Source: Megalonaias nervosa | Lineage: Eukaryota; Mollusca; Bivalvia; Unionida; Unionidae | Reading direction: 5' to 3' | Assembly (NCBI GenBank): GCA_016617855.1 | Contig: JAECUM010000789.1 | Location: 1-64,000 of the forward strand | Length of the DNA stretch: 64,000 nucleotides | Part shown: in pieces, positions 26,848-39,715 of the stretch | How positions within the stretch are numbered: position 1 is the first letter of the stretch | Layout of the letters: each line of letters begins with the position of its first letter | Made by a program: the position numbers and the translations under genes | Notes under the pieces: generated by a model | Databases searched by the model: none | Told to the model about the DNA's origin: nothing | The model's input: only the letters and a program-made list of their open reading frames with translations

Positions 26848-27036
26848 GTTGAAGGGAAATGTTTCCATGTAACTTTGGAAAGACTGTGGAAGGAGGAAGG
26901 GTTCTCATTTGCATTTAAAGGACTCTCAGCCAGGATTGTGCAGTCAGTTGTGTTCTCTTTCTTCATTATGCTGGGGTATGAAAGCCTCAAGCGTTGGAGT
27001 TTAAAAGATGAATATAAAGGTCAAGTTCGATGGTGA
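26848..27036 (+). CDS. SLC25A44: SLC25A44-like mitochondrial carrier, final coding exon
   Basis: The acceptor ATTTTCAG ends at 26847, and the reading phase (0) continues from exon 2 with VEGK. It encodes the last transmembrane helices, including FKGLSARIVQS and LGYESLKRWSL, and ends with a Trp before the TGA at 27034-27036. KGLSARI, GYESLKK-type and the terminal tryptophan are characteristic of SLC25A44. The three exons give 334 codons from the 5149 start. A possible poly(A) signal AATAAA is at 27149. The gene appears intact. Confidence 0.92.
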   Translation, partial: VEGKCFHVTLERLWKEEGFSFAFKGLSARIVQSVVFSFFIMLGYESLKRWSLKDEYKGQVRW

Positions 27037-27288
27037 TACATGCAGCAGATCATGTTCAGGTATATGGTGTTGGGGTTACTGCAAGTTTTATTGAGTCAAG
27101 TCTGAAAGAGAATCACTATTTGATTGTATTATATAAGGAAGGTATGAGAATAAATGGACTTGAGGTACAACAAATTTTGTGGTCATTAATGGAGTCTGCA
27201 AGAGAATTGTAAGAAATTTAAGTGCAAATAATAATTGATATTTGTGTTCACTCATTACATTAATAAGGAAATTCATAATGTACTGGCG

Positions 27289-27720
27289 GATCTGTGTCAG
27301 TGTCATATGCTTGAAGTCAAAAGTCGAACCGATAGTCCAGATCTGCCAACCATAGTATTAAGCATTGATAAACCAATAGTCCAGACCCTGATCTGCCAAC
27401 TAGTGTATAATGGACTGGTAAAAGCAATAGTCCAGACTATGATCTGCCAGCTGGTATATAATGTATGGTTAGATCTGAGTCTGTGTATATTGTACTGGTA
27501 AAGCCAAAAAATCTAGACCCCATTCTGCCAACCAATGTATTATGTATACGTAGGTCTGGGTTTGTGCAATTCACTTCAGATATTTAAGTAGAATCAAGAA
27601 ATCTCAGAACCAATAGACTAGACCTTGATCTGCCAACTCATATATACTGTACTGGTAAAACCAATACTCTAGATCCCAATCTACTAAACAATTACAGTGT
27701 ACTATAGGTCAGGCTCTATG
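27289..27720. repeat. Degenerate roughly 60-bp tandem repeat
   Basis: Six or seven diverged units share AACCAATAGTCCAGACC, CTGATCTGCCAACT, GTATAATGTACTGGTAA. They follow the carrier gene's 3' end and make several short open frames that are not genes. Confidence 0.75.
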
Positions 27721-28764
27721 CTGTTCACTTGAAATTAAAAGTAGAACCAAAATTCCAATTTGTTTTTTTGTTTGCTTATACTTCTGTAGTGTTGTCAGTT
27801 TCTCAAGTTCATTTAGCCACAGAGTCAGGTTATGTGGTCTGTGGACACATCCTGATGCATACAACACCAGTTGACTCTACAGCTGTTAAACCCAACAGTC
27901 CACCATAGCTAAGAACTGACCAATCACATCAACAGTATTTCCTAACAAGACCTAATTAACTCCACAAGCCTTAGTCACTTGGACAACTGAGTATGCTTCT
28001 GTTGAATTATATAGTAACATCGAACATCACTAAAAACAATTAAGGACTCAATTTTATGCAAGTAAACTCAATGCCGTGATTACTTTTATTCTTCAAAAAT
28101 GTCATAAAACTGTTTTTTACAAACAAAACAAAATTGCTAATAAAGTATGCAGAATTTGAAATCTACCAGTGTAGTTCTTTGTGTCTTACGTTTCATGCTT
28201 CACTGACTATGGTCAGGTTTCTCATTAATGCATTGTGGTTAGAGGGTCATGCAACCTACTTTGTGGCTTTATTTTATTGGGTAAAATACTGAATTCCCAA
28301 AATTGGTTTGATCTAATTGTCATGCTTGGGTGACTTTAGGTTGTGCATATTGGTCATTTCTTATGTACTATTAGCCACAAAATCAGGAAAAATTAAATGT
28401 TCATGTGTATTGATGGGTATAACATCATTCCATGAGACATAGGTCATTACGAACAGTATTTCATTCTTCTTTCACATCTGTCAATGTCAAGTCCACTATT
28501 AGTCGCTGTACAGTGATACTTCTCTATAACATACTGGTCAAGGTCCACAAAGTGCCATTGTACTGTATACCATTGTACCAAAATATGCAGTGTCCAACCC
28601 AGGTAGTTAATTGAAGAAAATATTGCATGTGCATCCTCTTAGCTAGATAAGATGGGGGGAGGGTAACAATAAACTTCAATGACACATTTGCCAACTTGAT
28701 GCATATTAAACAAGGAATACTTAAAACAGTTATTACATACTTAACATTTATTTTTTGGGCCAGA

Positions 28765-28819
<55 letters not shown>

Positions 28820-29339
28820 TAACAAAATATCATCTGAAGTGTAAACAGAGTATGTGCACTCACCAGTCAATCTCATTGAATCAATAACAGTAATTCCATT
28901 GAAAATGTGAATGAAGAAGCATTATAAATTGTAAAATTTTGGTAACCATGCCACAGCTGTTGTACATCCAGATTTGTGTTATAATGAAGGATGTTGTAGT
29001 GGGGTTTTACTGTATTGTATAGCTTACTGAAAACATGCACTTAAGGAATTCAGCATCATTTTTTACCAAAAGTAGGTCACCTTGACCTATGGTCAAGCCC
29101 ACCTTGGTAGAAGTACAACATAGTGATCACTTTGGCAGCAGTTGCGAGACTATATATCTCTTAATACATCTGTCCATACTCTTTGATTGACCTTGGATTT
29201 AGAACAGATTGTGTCATGGGTTCGACATGCATGTCATGACCAGCTTCTTGCCTAAACTGAAGTGTTGCAATCAAATTAATAATCCCCATATCTGTCTGTC
29301 CATCCTTTGTTCTATCCTGTGCTCATTAGTGCATCTAGA
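27721..29339. other. Intergenic, no supported gene
   Basis: AT-rich sequence with a (TA)n tract at 28767-28816. A CAGTAAAACC-type pogo end (complement, about 29000-29014) is visible alone. No coding region is supported. Confidence 0.5.
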
Positions 29340-29700
29340 CCTGCAGTGTTTGATGGATGTGTAAATATTATGGTCATAACCTGAAGATGTCAGTATCAAA
29401 TAAATCACTTTGCTCCTGCAATTTTTAGTAGTTATTCACTTTTTTTATAATTGTGTATGACACACTCTCATTACAGTAACTAGTCCCCCAGTTATATCAG
29501 CAAATCATTTTGATCCTGCACTTTTTGATAGCGTTATTGCCCTGTTTGTCTTAAAGTATTGTATGACACAATCTGATTAGAGCAACTATTTACACTGATA
29601 TTGATGGATTGCCATGAAACTTGGTAAATATTATGATCACCTGAAGATGCACATATCAACAAATCACATTGCTCCTGCAGTTTTTAGCTCAACTGGTCAT
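29340..29700. repeat. Three diverged tandem units (about 130 bp)
   Basis: The phrase ATCAACAAATCACATTGCTCCTG with a following GCAGTTTTTAG recurs near 29395, 29498 and 29655. Each is preceded by a variant of TTGGTAAATATTATGATCACC or its decayed form. It is an old tandem or dispersed repeat. Confidence 0.6.
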
Positions 29701-29823
29701 ATGCCTGTCAGTGAATAGATATGGGATGGTCTCTCATCCATTGTTTGTCCATCCATTGGCACAAGTATGCTATGGCTGCTTTTCCTAAACTCCTGATCAA
29801 ACTGCCATGAAACTTTTCATCCA

Positions 29824-30300
29824 GTGGGACCCAGAACACAATTAACTATTTTACTATCTATTACCTACATTTGTTTCTCAGTACTGAACTTTCCACTGTG
29901 TGACAATCAATACAAGTCATATGTTATATCAAAATTACCTTCAAAGATGACTTCATGGTGAAGTTTTTGTCATAGGTTCACTGGCATTTTTTGAGAGACT
30001 GGACTGTAAACAAACCAGCTTGCAATGGAACAACAAACCAGTGTGCAATGGAACACAGATTTCACTCCCGGATCATCACCAAGACCTTATTATTCCTTGT
30101 ACGCTGTTGCCTAAACACACACAGACAACCACACCACAAGCTCATATTCTAAAGAATAAACAATTGCCTTTAAATCCATACCAAGAATGCCTAAATATAA
30201 CTCTTGTATCACCACCAAAAGGAGACAGGAAAAATGCTCTAAAAATAGACTGGGACTACATTCGTGGGTACTGAACCAGAACTTTTAATTGTGATCTGTT
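29824..30300 (+). repeat. Dispersed 470-bp repeat, copy 1
   Basis: This copy begins GTGGGACCCAGAACACAATT and contains ACTGAACTTTCCACTGTGTG and CTGGACTGTAAACAAACCAG, ending GGGTACTGAACC. It matches 33088-33540 at high identity along its whole length, in direct orientation. A 26-bp internal duplication (AATGGAACAACAAACCAGTG) is private to this copy. The 84-codon open frame here has no family support. Confidence 0.85.
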
Positions 30301-31629
30301 TCCTAACAGGCCCAATTTTTTATGGCCAATTTTAGTCAAACTTTTATATTTGCATGCCACACCTATTTCAACTTTATGCATGAAGTCTTTTTGAATTTCC
30401 TTGCAAACAAGACATGTGACACCTGTCAGAAAGTGTGTAGTGCTGGTGTTCCACAGGGTGCAAGTTTTGGTCCAAGTGCTCTGGAGAAACCAAAACTAAA
30501 TTTGCTATATCTTCCTAATTAAAGGAATTTTTAAATGCAGTAAAAACCTAACTGTAATACAAGATAAGGCCTGTCTGAAAATATGTTTGAAATTTAAAAA
30601 TATTGATAACTTTAATTTTAATGGAAATTTAAATAAACATTTAAATTTTAAAAACTAAATTTTATTTAAAAATTAAATTTTCATACAAGTTTTTAAATTC
30701 AGTTTCACAAATTTTAGACAGCAAATTTAACTAATGAATGGTATTTAAAACAAATGGTCGTTTGGGTCTGTACAACTGATAACATTTTTCCCAGGGGTAG
30801 TGAAGCAAGCTAGCTCTTAGTGATTTTGGCAGCAAATTGCAATAGGCCTGTCCAGATGCATATAGGTGTACACACTAAAGAAACAATGACAGGTGCTGTG
30901 TTCCACATTTATTGTGTCAGGTACTTAGGCAGTTGTTTGTATAACTAATAGCACACTCAAATTTAAAGTTTTGATGGGACCACTACAATGTTTTATAGCA
31001 AAAATGCATTCCATTTCAATGTCGATAACTACCAAAGGCAACAATGTGATAGGAAAATACAGTTCCATGGAGGCTCTACCTTGCTGAAGAATGGTGTTAA
31101 TATCTCTCATGAAGACCTAAGCCATGTCTTTGAGGTGCTATATATCAGTGTGGTGATATGAACTAATCTTGGTCACTTATGGCAGTACACTGCACATGTC
31201 CTTATAAAGCCTTGCTATCACTGTTGGACTACTAGAGAGCTTCCAAGCTTATCCAACTCTAACACTTTGCTCCAGATACCAGGCTAAACCTGAAAGATAT
31301 AACATGTTTCACTTAATTCTAGAAAACATTTAAGCTGTAGGTAAATGAAGTTACAATGTTAGATATGGTGATTTCAAAATAACATCAAGGTTGCAAGCAT
31401 GGGAAAAATTATTAAACTTGACAGAGTGACACTTAGAAATGTGAAGCAATGGGCATGTATTATAGTGATAAATTCATCCTAAAAATATGAGGTTTCTAGA
31501 AGCATATTTAACCATTTACAGTTTAAATAACTAATCAGGTAGACTGTGTATCATAAAGTTTAAGGCAGTGTTCGGATGGTGAGGTTCGATCATTGGTGCA
31601 ATCATTAGTACATACCAGTATACAGAAAA
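30301..31629. other. Intergenic, no supported gene
   Basis: AT-rich sequence. A self-complementary AT stretch (30590-30720) alternates AAATTT motifs. No gene, RNA gene or recognisable transposon is visible. Confidence 0.45.
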
Positions 31630-32300
31630 GTCAAGTGACAATGTGCTAAATTAAAATATATTACTATGAGCAATCTTATTCATGAGGGAAATAATAATTT
31701 TGGATATTGCAAGTGAATACAGCCAAATGTGGCAACACAGATCAACTATAGGTACCAATAGTTCCTATATCATCAGCTAATGTGAAATTCTGATCCCCAA
31801 AACTTGTAAACAAGGATGGAAATTTGCATATGTGGGACATAAACAATGTACTTGTTAAGATCAAATGTGCAAACATAATTCAAATGATCAGTTTGAACAC
31901 TTATAGTGCATTTTTAAGAGTGTTGGTTACCAATTACATATATTAAGCTCAGTGATTCAGTGGAATCAGATATCAGCTGATGCTACAATACTGCACTCTG
32001 TCAAAGTACTAAATTGAAATATGTTACCACATATAGGCATATTCATGATGAAAATAACATTTTGGGATATTTTAAGTGCACACAGCCAGAAGTGTGCCTT
32101 ACAGATTCACTATAGGTACAATGTCAGCCTATACGATGTACTGAATGTGAACTTTTGATTCCAAACATTCTAAAATATATGGATATGTGTTCATGTGGGA
32201 TATGTAACCATGTTAATTTCAGTTGTACAAAGTTAAATTCAGATAATCTGTTTGAATATTTCTTACATAATCTTTTGAGTGTCAGTTAACAAATATTTAT
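31630..32300. repeat. Diverged tandem duplication, period about 365 bp
   Basis: The segments about 31630-31930 and 31995-32300 share a series of phrases in order: GTGCTAAATTAAAATAT, TATTCATGAGGGAAATAA, CAGCCAAATGTGGC, ACTATAGGTACC, ATGTGGGACATA. Both are decayed. Confidence 0.65.
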
Positions 32301-33087
32301 TAGTAATTAATCATGCATGAAGCAAAATGGATCATTAGAATTCCCATATCATATAAACCACAATGCTGCACTACATGAATCAATATCTTGACCAAACTGA
32401 ACAATAAAATGGAATGCATTTTGTGTTCAGCTTACATCATTTGGCATTTTTCTTACATCCAAGGGTAAATATACCTGGGGAAAGTATATTTTATTCCTTT
32501 GACCCGTATTTCATTCTCTGACAGTTTAAAAAGATTTAGTAGAGAACTTGAGTAGGTTCTAGTATAAAGTTTTCATCTCTGTCCTCTCACTAAATACTCT
32601 ATAACTTAGTTTATAAACAATCATTGAAGGCTATACAAGCAGATATGTTTTACTCAGGAAGTGACCCCATCATAAACACATAAATTAACTGCTTGGAGCC
32701 CCTAATAAATAGTTTGAATGACTAATACAAAATAGAATTTTGCCTTCATGTATTTTAAATGAAGGTCTCATTTTGACTTAAAAAGATATTTTCTCTGACA
32801 AAATTTGACAAATATTCATCATTGCAGCTTGTATATGGTGTTAGAATACATACATGCTGATATCATTTAATATCATTCCTAATAAATATCATATGTGCAT
32901 TTTGGGGGGAAAAATTTGTTTTTTTTTAGATTTTTAAAATTTCATTTAGATTTTTAAAATAAAAATTAATTTTTAATTTTATTCTTATATTTTCAAAGTC
33001 AATATACATAACATATTAAAATTTCATGTGTCTATCATTAATAATAAAGATTTTACACCAATTTAAACTTTAATCAAATACTGCACT

Positions 33088-33540
33088 AACAGGACCCAGA
33101 ACACAATTTTATTATATATTCTCTACATTTGGTTCTCAGTACTGAACTTTACACTGTGTGACAATCAATACAAATCATATATTAATCTAAAATACCTTCA
33201 AAGATGACTTCATGGTGAAGTTCTTCTCATTGATTCACCAGCATTTTTTTGAGAGGCTGGACTGTAAACAAACCAGCTTGCAATGGAACACAGATTTCAC
33301 TTCCAGATCATCACCAAAACCTTGTTACTCCCTGTACACTGTCGCCGAAACACACACAGACAACCACACCACAAGCTCATATTCTAAAGAATAAACAATT
33401 GCCTTTAAATCCATACCAATAATGCCTAAATCTAACTCTTGTATCACCACCAAAAGGAGACAGGAAAAAATGCTCTAAAAATAGAGTGGGACTACATTCG
33501 TGGGTACTGAACTGGAAGTACTAATTGTGATCTGTTTCCA
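33088..33540 (+). repeat. Dispersed 470-bp repeat, copy 2
   Basis: This is the second copy of the repeat at 29824-30300 and lacks its 26-bp internal duplication. It runs directly into the tandem array at 33541, so it may be part of a larger composite element. Confidence 0.85.
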
Positions 33541-34560
33541 GTGGTCTGATTGGTCCAAAATGAAAATGGTACCATTCACATATCCCATATGGCCACCATA
33601 GCAGCCATCTTGAAATCTTTTTATTGCTGATCCTCCAGAATAGACAGTCATATCAACATTGGGTTTTCACTAAAAGACTTATGATCTCTGGTTGGTCCTA
33701 AATGAAAATGGTGTCGATCTGATATCCAGTATGGCAGCCATCTTGAAAATCTTTTCATCACTGCTTCTGAATGGAAAGTCATACTGATATGGGGTTTCTA
33801 CCAGAAGATTTATTATGATGTCTAGTTGGTCTTAAATGAAAATTATATCAATCTGAAAAAAATAGTATTGGCCACCACAGATGCCATTTTGTTATCTCTA
33901 CTTCTTCTGAGTGTATGATCAAATCAGTATGGGGTTTTCACAATAAACTGAACCTAAATAAACTTGTGCAAAAGCAGCCATTTTAAAAATCTTGATATTG
34001 CTATTCCTCCTGAGTGAAACGTAATATTGCCATGGGGTTTTTCACCAGAAAATTTCCAGTGATGCCTAGTTTGGCTTCCATGAATTGGATGCCACTGAAT
34101 ATCAGATGTGGCCACCTCAGCACAGTCATCTTAAAAATCTTGTTATTCCTACTTCTAAATGGGTTGTCTTATCAACTTGGGGTGTTTATTAAGCGACTAC
34201 TTATGATGTCTAGTTGGTCATAAATGAAAATTGTGCTGCTCAGACATCCAGTGTAGCAACCACAATGACCATCCTGAAAATATTGTTGTCACTTCTTATG
34301 TCGTTGTTGTACTTTCACTAAAAGACATCTTGATCATGTAATGTCTAATCAGACCTAAAAAGAATTGTTGCCAATCTGATGTCCAGTATGACCACCATGA
34401 CAGCCATAATAGAAATCCTGTTATTGTGACAAAACAGTAAATCATATCAACATGGGGCTTTTACCAGAAGGCTTTTTATCATGTCTTATTTTGTCCTAAA
34501 TGATTTACTGGTCCTAAATGAAAATTGTGCCAATCTGAAATCCACTGCAGCAATTTGAAA
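33541..34560. repeat. Seven or eight diverged tandem units of about 120-145 bp
   Basis: Each unit contains TGATGTCTAGTTGGTC, CTAAATGAAAATTGTG, CCAATCTGATATCCAG, CAGCCATCTTGAAAATCTT and ATATGGGGTTTTCACC-like phrases in fixed order. Identity between units is moderate, which suggests an old array. Nothing coding. Confidence 0.8.
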
Positions 34561-35513
34561 ATATTGCAGAGGAGTATCAGAGATGGTTTTCACATTCAGC
34601 AGTGAAAAATAAGAAATGGTTTTATCTTGAATTCCAGGAAATTCTTTTTAGCCAGTAGAGCAATAGTCCCTTTGAGGAACTTTTTCTTTGCCCTTTTTAT
34701 TTTGCTTAATTGTAATGTGTATTTAATATGCATTGTTTGTTTGGGTTTTTTTAGTTTCTTTTTATTTCAATATACACTATGGATAATTATATTTTGGACA
34801 TGACCTTGTCTAAAATCAAGTTCATTTTCTACCAGACCTGAATCATTGATTTTTTAAAAATTCTGTACACAATACGTATCTAATATTTTCTCTAAGAGTA
34901 TGGGTTAACTATTATAATTGTTATATTGGCCTAAGTCAAGGACATTGTGTTTACTGTGTTTGTTATTATAATGTTAGTAACAGATGTTCTAATTATAATG
35001 ATGATTTTTCTAGAAATGAATTATTGTCCCACATGCTGGCTCTTCTTTTATGTCTTATTTTTTATTTTATAATCTTGTTTACTGGAAAAATTATTTATTA
35101 GTGCTGTAAGATCTGAGCAGAATTAGTTGCATTAATGTTTTGTTCAGTATATCGTTTGGACTGGAATTTATTTATTCAAATTATTTGATTCAAGTTATTC
35201 TTCTCTGGAATACCGAGTGCACAAAAATAACATTTTTGGAAATAGATACTTGGATTTATAGTGAAATTCAAATAAGGATATTTTCTTGGATTGTATTATT
35301 GATTCAGTAAAAAACTGTTGGCACATCACTATAACACAGGCCGCTTCAGGTACATCAACAATTTCAGCGATGGAAATTATTGGAATATCACCAAAGTTTA
35401 TTTAGAACTTTAATCATTAGGACTTGTTAGAAATACTAGGATTATTTGGGACTTAATTCACAATCTTGTAAGTTCCCTTTTTTTCACATTTTCACTTTGT
35501 ATTCTAGGGAAAT
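34561..35513. other. Left flank of the outer viral element
   Basis: AT-rich host sequence with no gene visible. The five bases just before the element (GAAAT, 35509-35513) are the expected left copy of the outer element's target duplication. Its partner lies beyond the window. Confidence 0.5.
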
Positions 35514-35762
35514 AGCAGCAGGGAGGACGAATCCTACAAAATTTTCAATTAGAGATTTTGCTGAAAAATAAAATTTCCTATGGACATGAAAATACAAACA
35601 TCAATAATGTCAAAACCGAAGTCTCTAACTGACCTGAAACTTTTCCAATTGGGTTAACTTATTTTTGTTACTTTATTTTTTGATATTTATGTTTTTGTTT
35701 TTTATGGCATGTTTGTTTATGTAAGCACTCACTCAGTCTTTGTTGTCGCCCTCCCTGCTGCT
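35514..35762. repeat. E2 left terminal repeat with inverted inner end
   Basis: This 249-bp repeat begins AGCAGCAGGGAGG and ends CCTCCCTGCTGCT, so its two edges are inverted copies of each other. It aligns in layout with the E1 terminal repeats, sharing CTGAAAAATA, a GGGTTAACTTATTTTTGTTA phrase and a CACTCAGTCTTTGTTGTCG inner end. It differs in sequence, in line with an older, separate lineage. Confidence 0.85.
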
Positions 35763-36366
35763 GTGTGGGTGTGCTTAATTAAATCATTATTATATCAATA
35801 ATGGAATCTCACACAGCTAAACTAGCTTGACAGCAACTAGAGGCAATTAAGAAATATCTCCCCATACATGATTCTGTGAAACAAAAATTACAGGAGCTTC
35901 AGGGTCTGAGGTGGAATTTAGAGAGGGTACAGAACAGTTATTTAAACCAATTGTCGAACCAACAAAGAAAATTGTTAGAGCAACTGAGGCAACACAAAAT
36001 GCTCTTGAAACATTGCCTGTTGATATTGCTGGGCGTCTTCGAGCAGCTCATCCACTACCCATGCAACCTCCTCAACCACCACCCATGCAACCTCCTGAAC
36101 CACTACTTGAAGATCAGCCACAACCTCCTCCAAAAGTTAGAACTAACATTATAGATAAATTCACACCTGAAGGTATTGCCGCTATCAAGGATCAAGGCCA
36201 AATACTTGATATTGCCATGTTTGGATATTATAATAGAGAACATTATGTAAAACCTGAATATGTTAGACCTATGAGATCTGTCAATTGCATTAGGGATGTA
36301 TATTGGTACTCAGCAAATCAGATCTGCGGAAGATATTAATAATTTTAATAGTTTTAAACAGACAGT

Positions 36367-37030
36367 TGTTACGTGTAGGCTCGTATAAAAATAACAGGAG
36401 AAAAGAGTGAAGTCAACAAGCTTTGTATATTTTAACAAAATAATTTATTTCCCTAGAAAATACTTGTTTGGTTTTCTAGAGAATAAATTATTAAATTCCA
36501 AAAACAAATGAACTTCAAAAACAATCTGGCTTGAACAATTGAAACCTTTTGAGCCCTCAAGGTTTAAAATACAACTGAATAAATTTAATACCAATTGGCT
36601 GTTTTAAGCCTCGATTTTAGGTCACATGGTACTCCACGTGATAGGCTACATGATTAACTAATTTGAACATCGCAATAAAATAAAATGCCATTTGTCACGT
36701 ATGCAAGAGTAGGAGCCCTATCTAAGTACCAAATTCTCACTCTGAAAATATATAAAATAGAAAAGCTGTTTACAATCCAGTTAACACTCACGCCGAAAAT
36801 GACCTTGGAAATAGCCAATCGTTATCAGTCTATGTTTACAAAACAGTATACCAGAATGAGCTAAAATAATGCTTCTGTAATAGGTTTTATGTTCTAAATA
36901 AACAGAATTTACTGAAAGAAAATATCGAATCCCGTGAAAATAATCATTACAATAAAATGTAATGAAACAAAATTAAAATAAAAAAGAATTTTAAAACTAA
37001 CACAAGCAATTTAATTACATATACGTAACA
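36367..37030. mobile_element. Solo LTR (664 bp) in E2
   Basis: The segment starts TGTTACGT and ends ACGTAACA (TG...CA with an 8-bp inverted end). It is flanked by CAGT at 36363-36366 and 37031-37034. A TATAAAA lies near its start and AATAAA motifs are internal. It interrupts the E2 gene at a position where the E1 homologue is continuous. These are the features of a solo LTR left by recombination of an LTR retrotransposon. It could also be a small DNA transposon with 8-bp ends. Confidence 0.65.
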
Positions 37031-37183
37031 CAGTATATGAATATATTGAACAAGAAAAACAATCAAGGATACAAAAAGAAGAAGAAATGAAGTCGAAACT
37101 TGAGAAGCTAAAACATCAAGGAAACGAAAAGAAGAAGAAATGAAGTCAAAATTTAAAGCGATTGAACAAGTAAGACAAGCAAG

Positions 37184-37434
37184 TAATTGTTGTTGTGGGG
37201 CTTAACGCCATTTTTCAGCACACGATAGGCTATACATGGCGGCCAGTATTAATGGTGGAGGAAGAAACCGGGAAATCCCCCGGAAAGAACCACCGACCCA
37301 CGAGAAGCTACTGGCAAGCTTTCTCACATATCCCCATTCGCCGAATCCTAGACTCGAACCCACGCAGACAGAGATGAGATGGCAGTGATCCGTAACGGAG
37401 AGCGCTTTAGACCACTCGGCTACTCGGGGCCCCC
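37184..37434 (-). mobile_element. tRNA-derived SINE with 12-bp target duplication
   Basis: This is a full-length copy, on the - strand, of the SINE at 16245-16493. It is flanked by AAGACAAGCAAG at 37172-37183 and 37435-37446. It sits in the E2 pseudogene, so this SINE family was still active after E2 integrated. Confidence 0.92.
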
Positions 37435-37825
37435 AAGACAAGCAAGAAAACAAAGAGAAGAAGAATAGAAGCAGAGTCTTGAAGAAATTAGACAAAAGAG
37501 GGAGTTATGTTCACCAAGTAAGAAAGAAGGAGAAGAAACAACTGGAAGTGGTCTAAGCAATTGGGTCACTCAAGGAAGTGGTTTTATTACTCCATGTCCT
37601 AATAATGTCCTTGTCGATGTTGAATGATTAGAAATTCTGATTGGTGGAAAACAAGCTGGCAATAATTCCCCAGAAATCATTAATGAAGCAGCTGATATTT
37701 GTCAGATTATTTACATGTGGTATCATGGATATTAATGTTTATCTGTCCCTCATCGATGAAATCGCCAATGATTATCGCAGTGATTGATTAAGGGTATACA
37801 ATTAGATCAGTTACAAGAAAATAAG

Positions 37826-38287
37826 ATGATTATACATAATGCTCACCGTGGACCGATCATGGTCAGGGTGATAAATTCGCGATTACCAGTATATAAATCG
37901 TACTAAGGATATGGACTCGGTGATGTTGTTCAGGGCCTATTTAGAAGGATAGCTCCAAAAGCAATGCCGATTGCAGAGCAAATGGGGATGAAAGCTATTG
38001 ATGTTGTTCATGATAAAGGTACTGGTGTTGTTGGTGATGTTGCCGACAAAGCATTCTCAGCAATCAAGGATAGACTAGCACGATTAGTATGTTGAAAACC
38101 TCAGCCGGTAAAACCTCAGCCAGTAAACTTACCCAGCACAGATGTTATGCCAGCAAATGTTAGTAAGATAATAAATCAAGCTGCGAATCAAAAGCTAGCA
38201 GAATTGGCTGGTGTACCACTATCGGAAAAGGAAAAAAATATCACTGCTAGTCTGATAGCAGGATGTGGTCTTCTTGTTAGACGATAA
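37826..38287 (+). pseudogene. E2 copy of the basic minor-capsid-like protein (broken)
   Basis: This is homologous to the E1 gene at 55502-55975, with matching RGPIMVRVINSRLPVYK, GDVVQGLFRRIAPKA and NISK/SKIINQAANQKLAEL segments. A TAA at about 37904 (where E1 has a Thr codon) and at least one TGA in the middle break it. The order and spacing to the capsid gene are as in E1. Confidence 0.82.
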
Positions 38288-38301
38288 CAAATATAGTAAA
38301 G

Positions 38302-39674
38302 ATGCTCAAACGTGTATCTGATCCCGCATTCGACATGGATGCACCAGTTCTCAAGGATGAATCTGTGCACGATTATCAGTATTATTCTTATGACGCATGA
38401 CAGCCAGATCAGCGTGGGCAAATTGAGCTACAAGTTCAGAATACAAGCAGATATTTCTTACCTGCTGAAGCATTTACTGAAGCAGAGGGTGAAATTTCAA
38501 AAACGGATAATACTGAATATTAGCTGATATTAGTGTTGGTTTTGTTAATAATGGCATTATGGTGTTGTTTGACAGTGCTAAGTATATTATCGATGGAAGA
38601 AATATTGAATCGATTAAAAAAGACATCGACATTGCTGCGACAGTACTTGGCCTTGCAAGATACAGCAATGATTATTCAAGATCAGCTGATCCATCAATGA
38701 TTGTGAAGGATACTTCTGACCACCCTCAATACAGACAGTATGAAATAGGACGGCCAAGAAACAATGCCAGAAATGCCAACGCAGATGTGGAAGACATGAT
38801 TATTAATGTCGATGTAGATTTTAATTTATGATTTAAAGCCTGTCGATCAATGCTGAGCGATGGAAGTAGAAGATTTTCATGTTCTATTCCACTATCGCAT
38901 ATTTTTGGATTTTGCAGAAATGTCAGAAACGTTATTTTTGGAGCCAAGCATACAGTTGTACTCGTACAAAAGGCTACCAACGATGATGCAATCTGGCGCA
39001 CTGTCGGTGATGCTGGTAAAGTAATACTGACAAAACTTTCATTGTGGATGCCAGTAATGACTCCATCACTCACTGAAGAACAACGGCTACTCTCTTTTAT
39101 GGACAGCAGTGGTAAATCAACATTATCATGGTTGATGATGACCACAGATGCCATTCAAAGCAACATTGATGGTTTATTCACATGGCAGATGGCATCACAG
39201 CAGGGTGTCTCTGCACCGCGATATATATGTGTTGCTTTCCAAGATGCTGCGCGAGTAAACTCACAAACACGAAGTACAATGATATTTGACAAACTTGGTG
39301 TTACTGAAGTTTCACTGAGAATAAATGGACATCAAGAACCATCTGAAGATTTATTATTAAATTTTGAAAGTGATTATATTGCACATGCATATCATCTTTT
39401 GATGACATTCATGGGACGTGATCAAAATATTAATTCTCATCTACAAATATCACAACTAGATTTTACAACGCTGTATCTGATCTATTATTTCTCACTGGAA
39501 CATTTGGATTTTGTTAGGCAATCTGTAGTTGATATACACTTTCGAGCTCGTGTTGCAAGAGGAGCTATTGCTGATTTCAGAGCAATTGCTGTTATACTCT
39601 CAGATAAAACAATGTTGCTTGAAGGTGTTGGTGGACGAATGAGAGTCATTGATGACCCAGTAGAAAACATGTAA
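38302..39674 (+). pseudogene. E2 copy of the candidate major capsid protein (broken)
   Basis: This matches the E1 gene at 54144-55487 over its whole length. The best-preserved part (38850-39674, 274 codons open) shows IPLSHIFGFCRNVR, FGAKHTVVLV, GKVILTKLSLWMP, RINGHQEPSED and the C-terminal VGGRMRVID. The 5' part has a TGA after about 31 codons, where E1 has CGA, and a further stop near 38520. A stop and frame change lie near 38829. Its last part is still similar enough to align E1 codon by codon. Confidence 0.87.
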
Positions 39675-39715
39675 ATGTTTTCCAGGTATGTACTTAAATC
39701 GATCATGATATTATA

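Larger units (their letters stand above)
35801..37788 (+). pseudogene. E2 copy of the Pro/Gln-rich structural protein (broken)
   Basis: This is homologous to the E1 gene at 56008-57132. Matches include EAIKKYLP, EQLFKPIVEPTKKIV, TLPVDIAG, IIDKFTPEGIAA and, at the 3' end, DINVYLSLIDE. It is disrupted by an early TGA about 10 codons in, a frame change near 35920, a solo LTR and a SINE. The start at 35801 lies after an AT-only leader (ATTATATCAATA-ATG), as in E1. The Pro-rich segment is expanded compared with E1 by a short tandem repeat (PMQPP). Confidence 0.85.

Noticed and set aside
28767..28816. Open frame running through the TA tract
   Set aside because: The Tyr-Ile repeat comes from the microsatellite. 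The same applies at 61440-61510.
30020..30274. 84-codon open frame
   Set aside because: It lies in a dispersed repeat. The second copy at 33088 does not keep the same frame.
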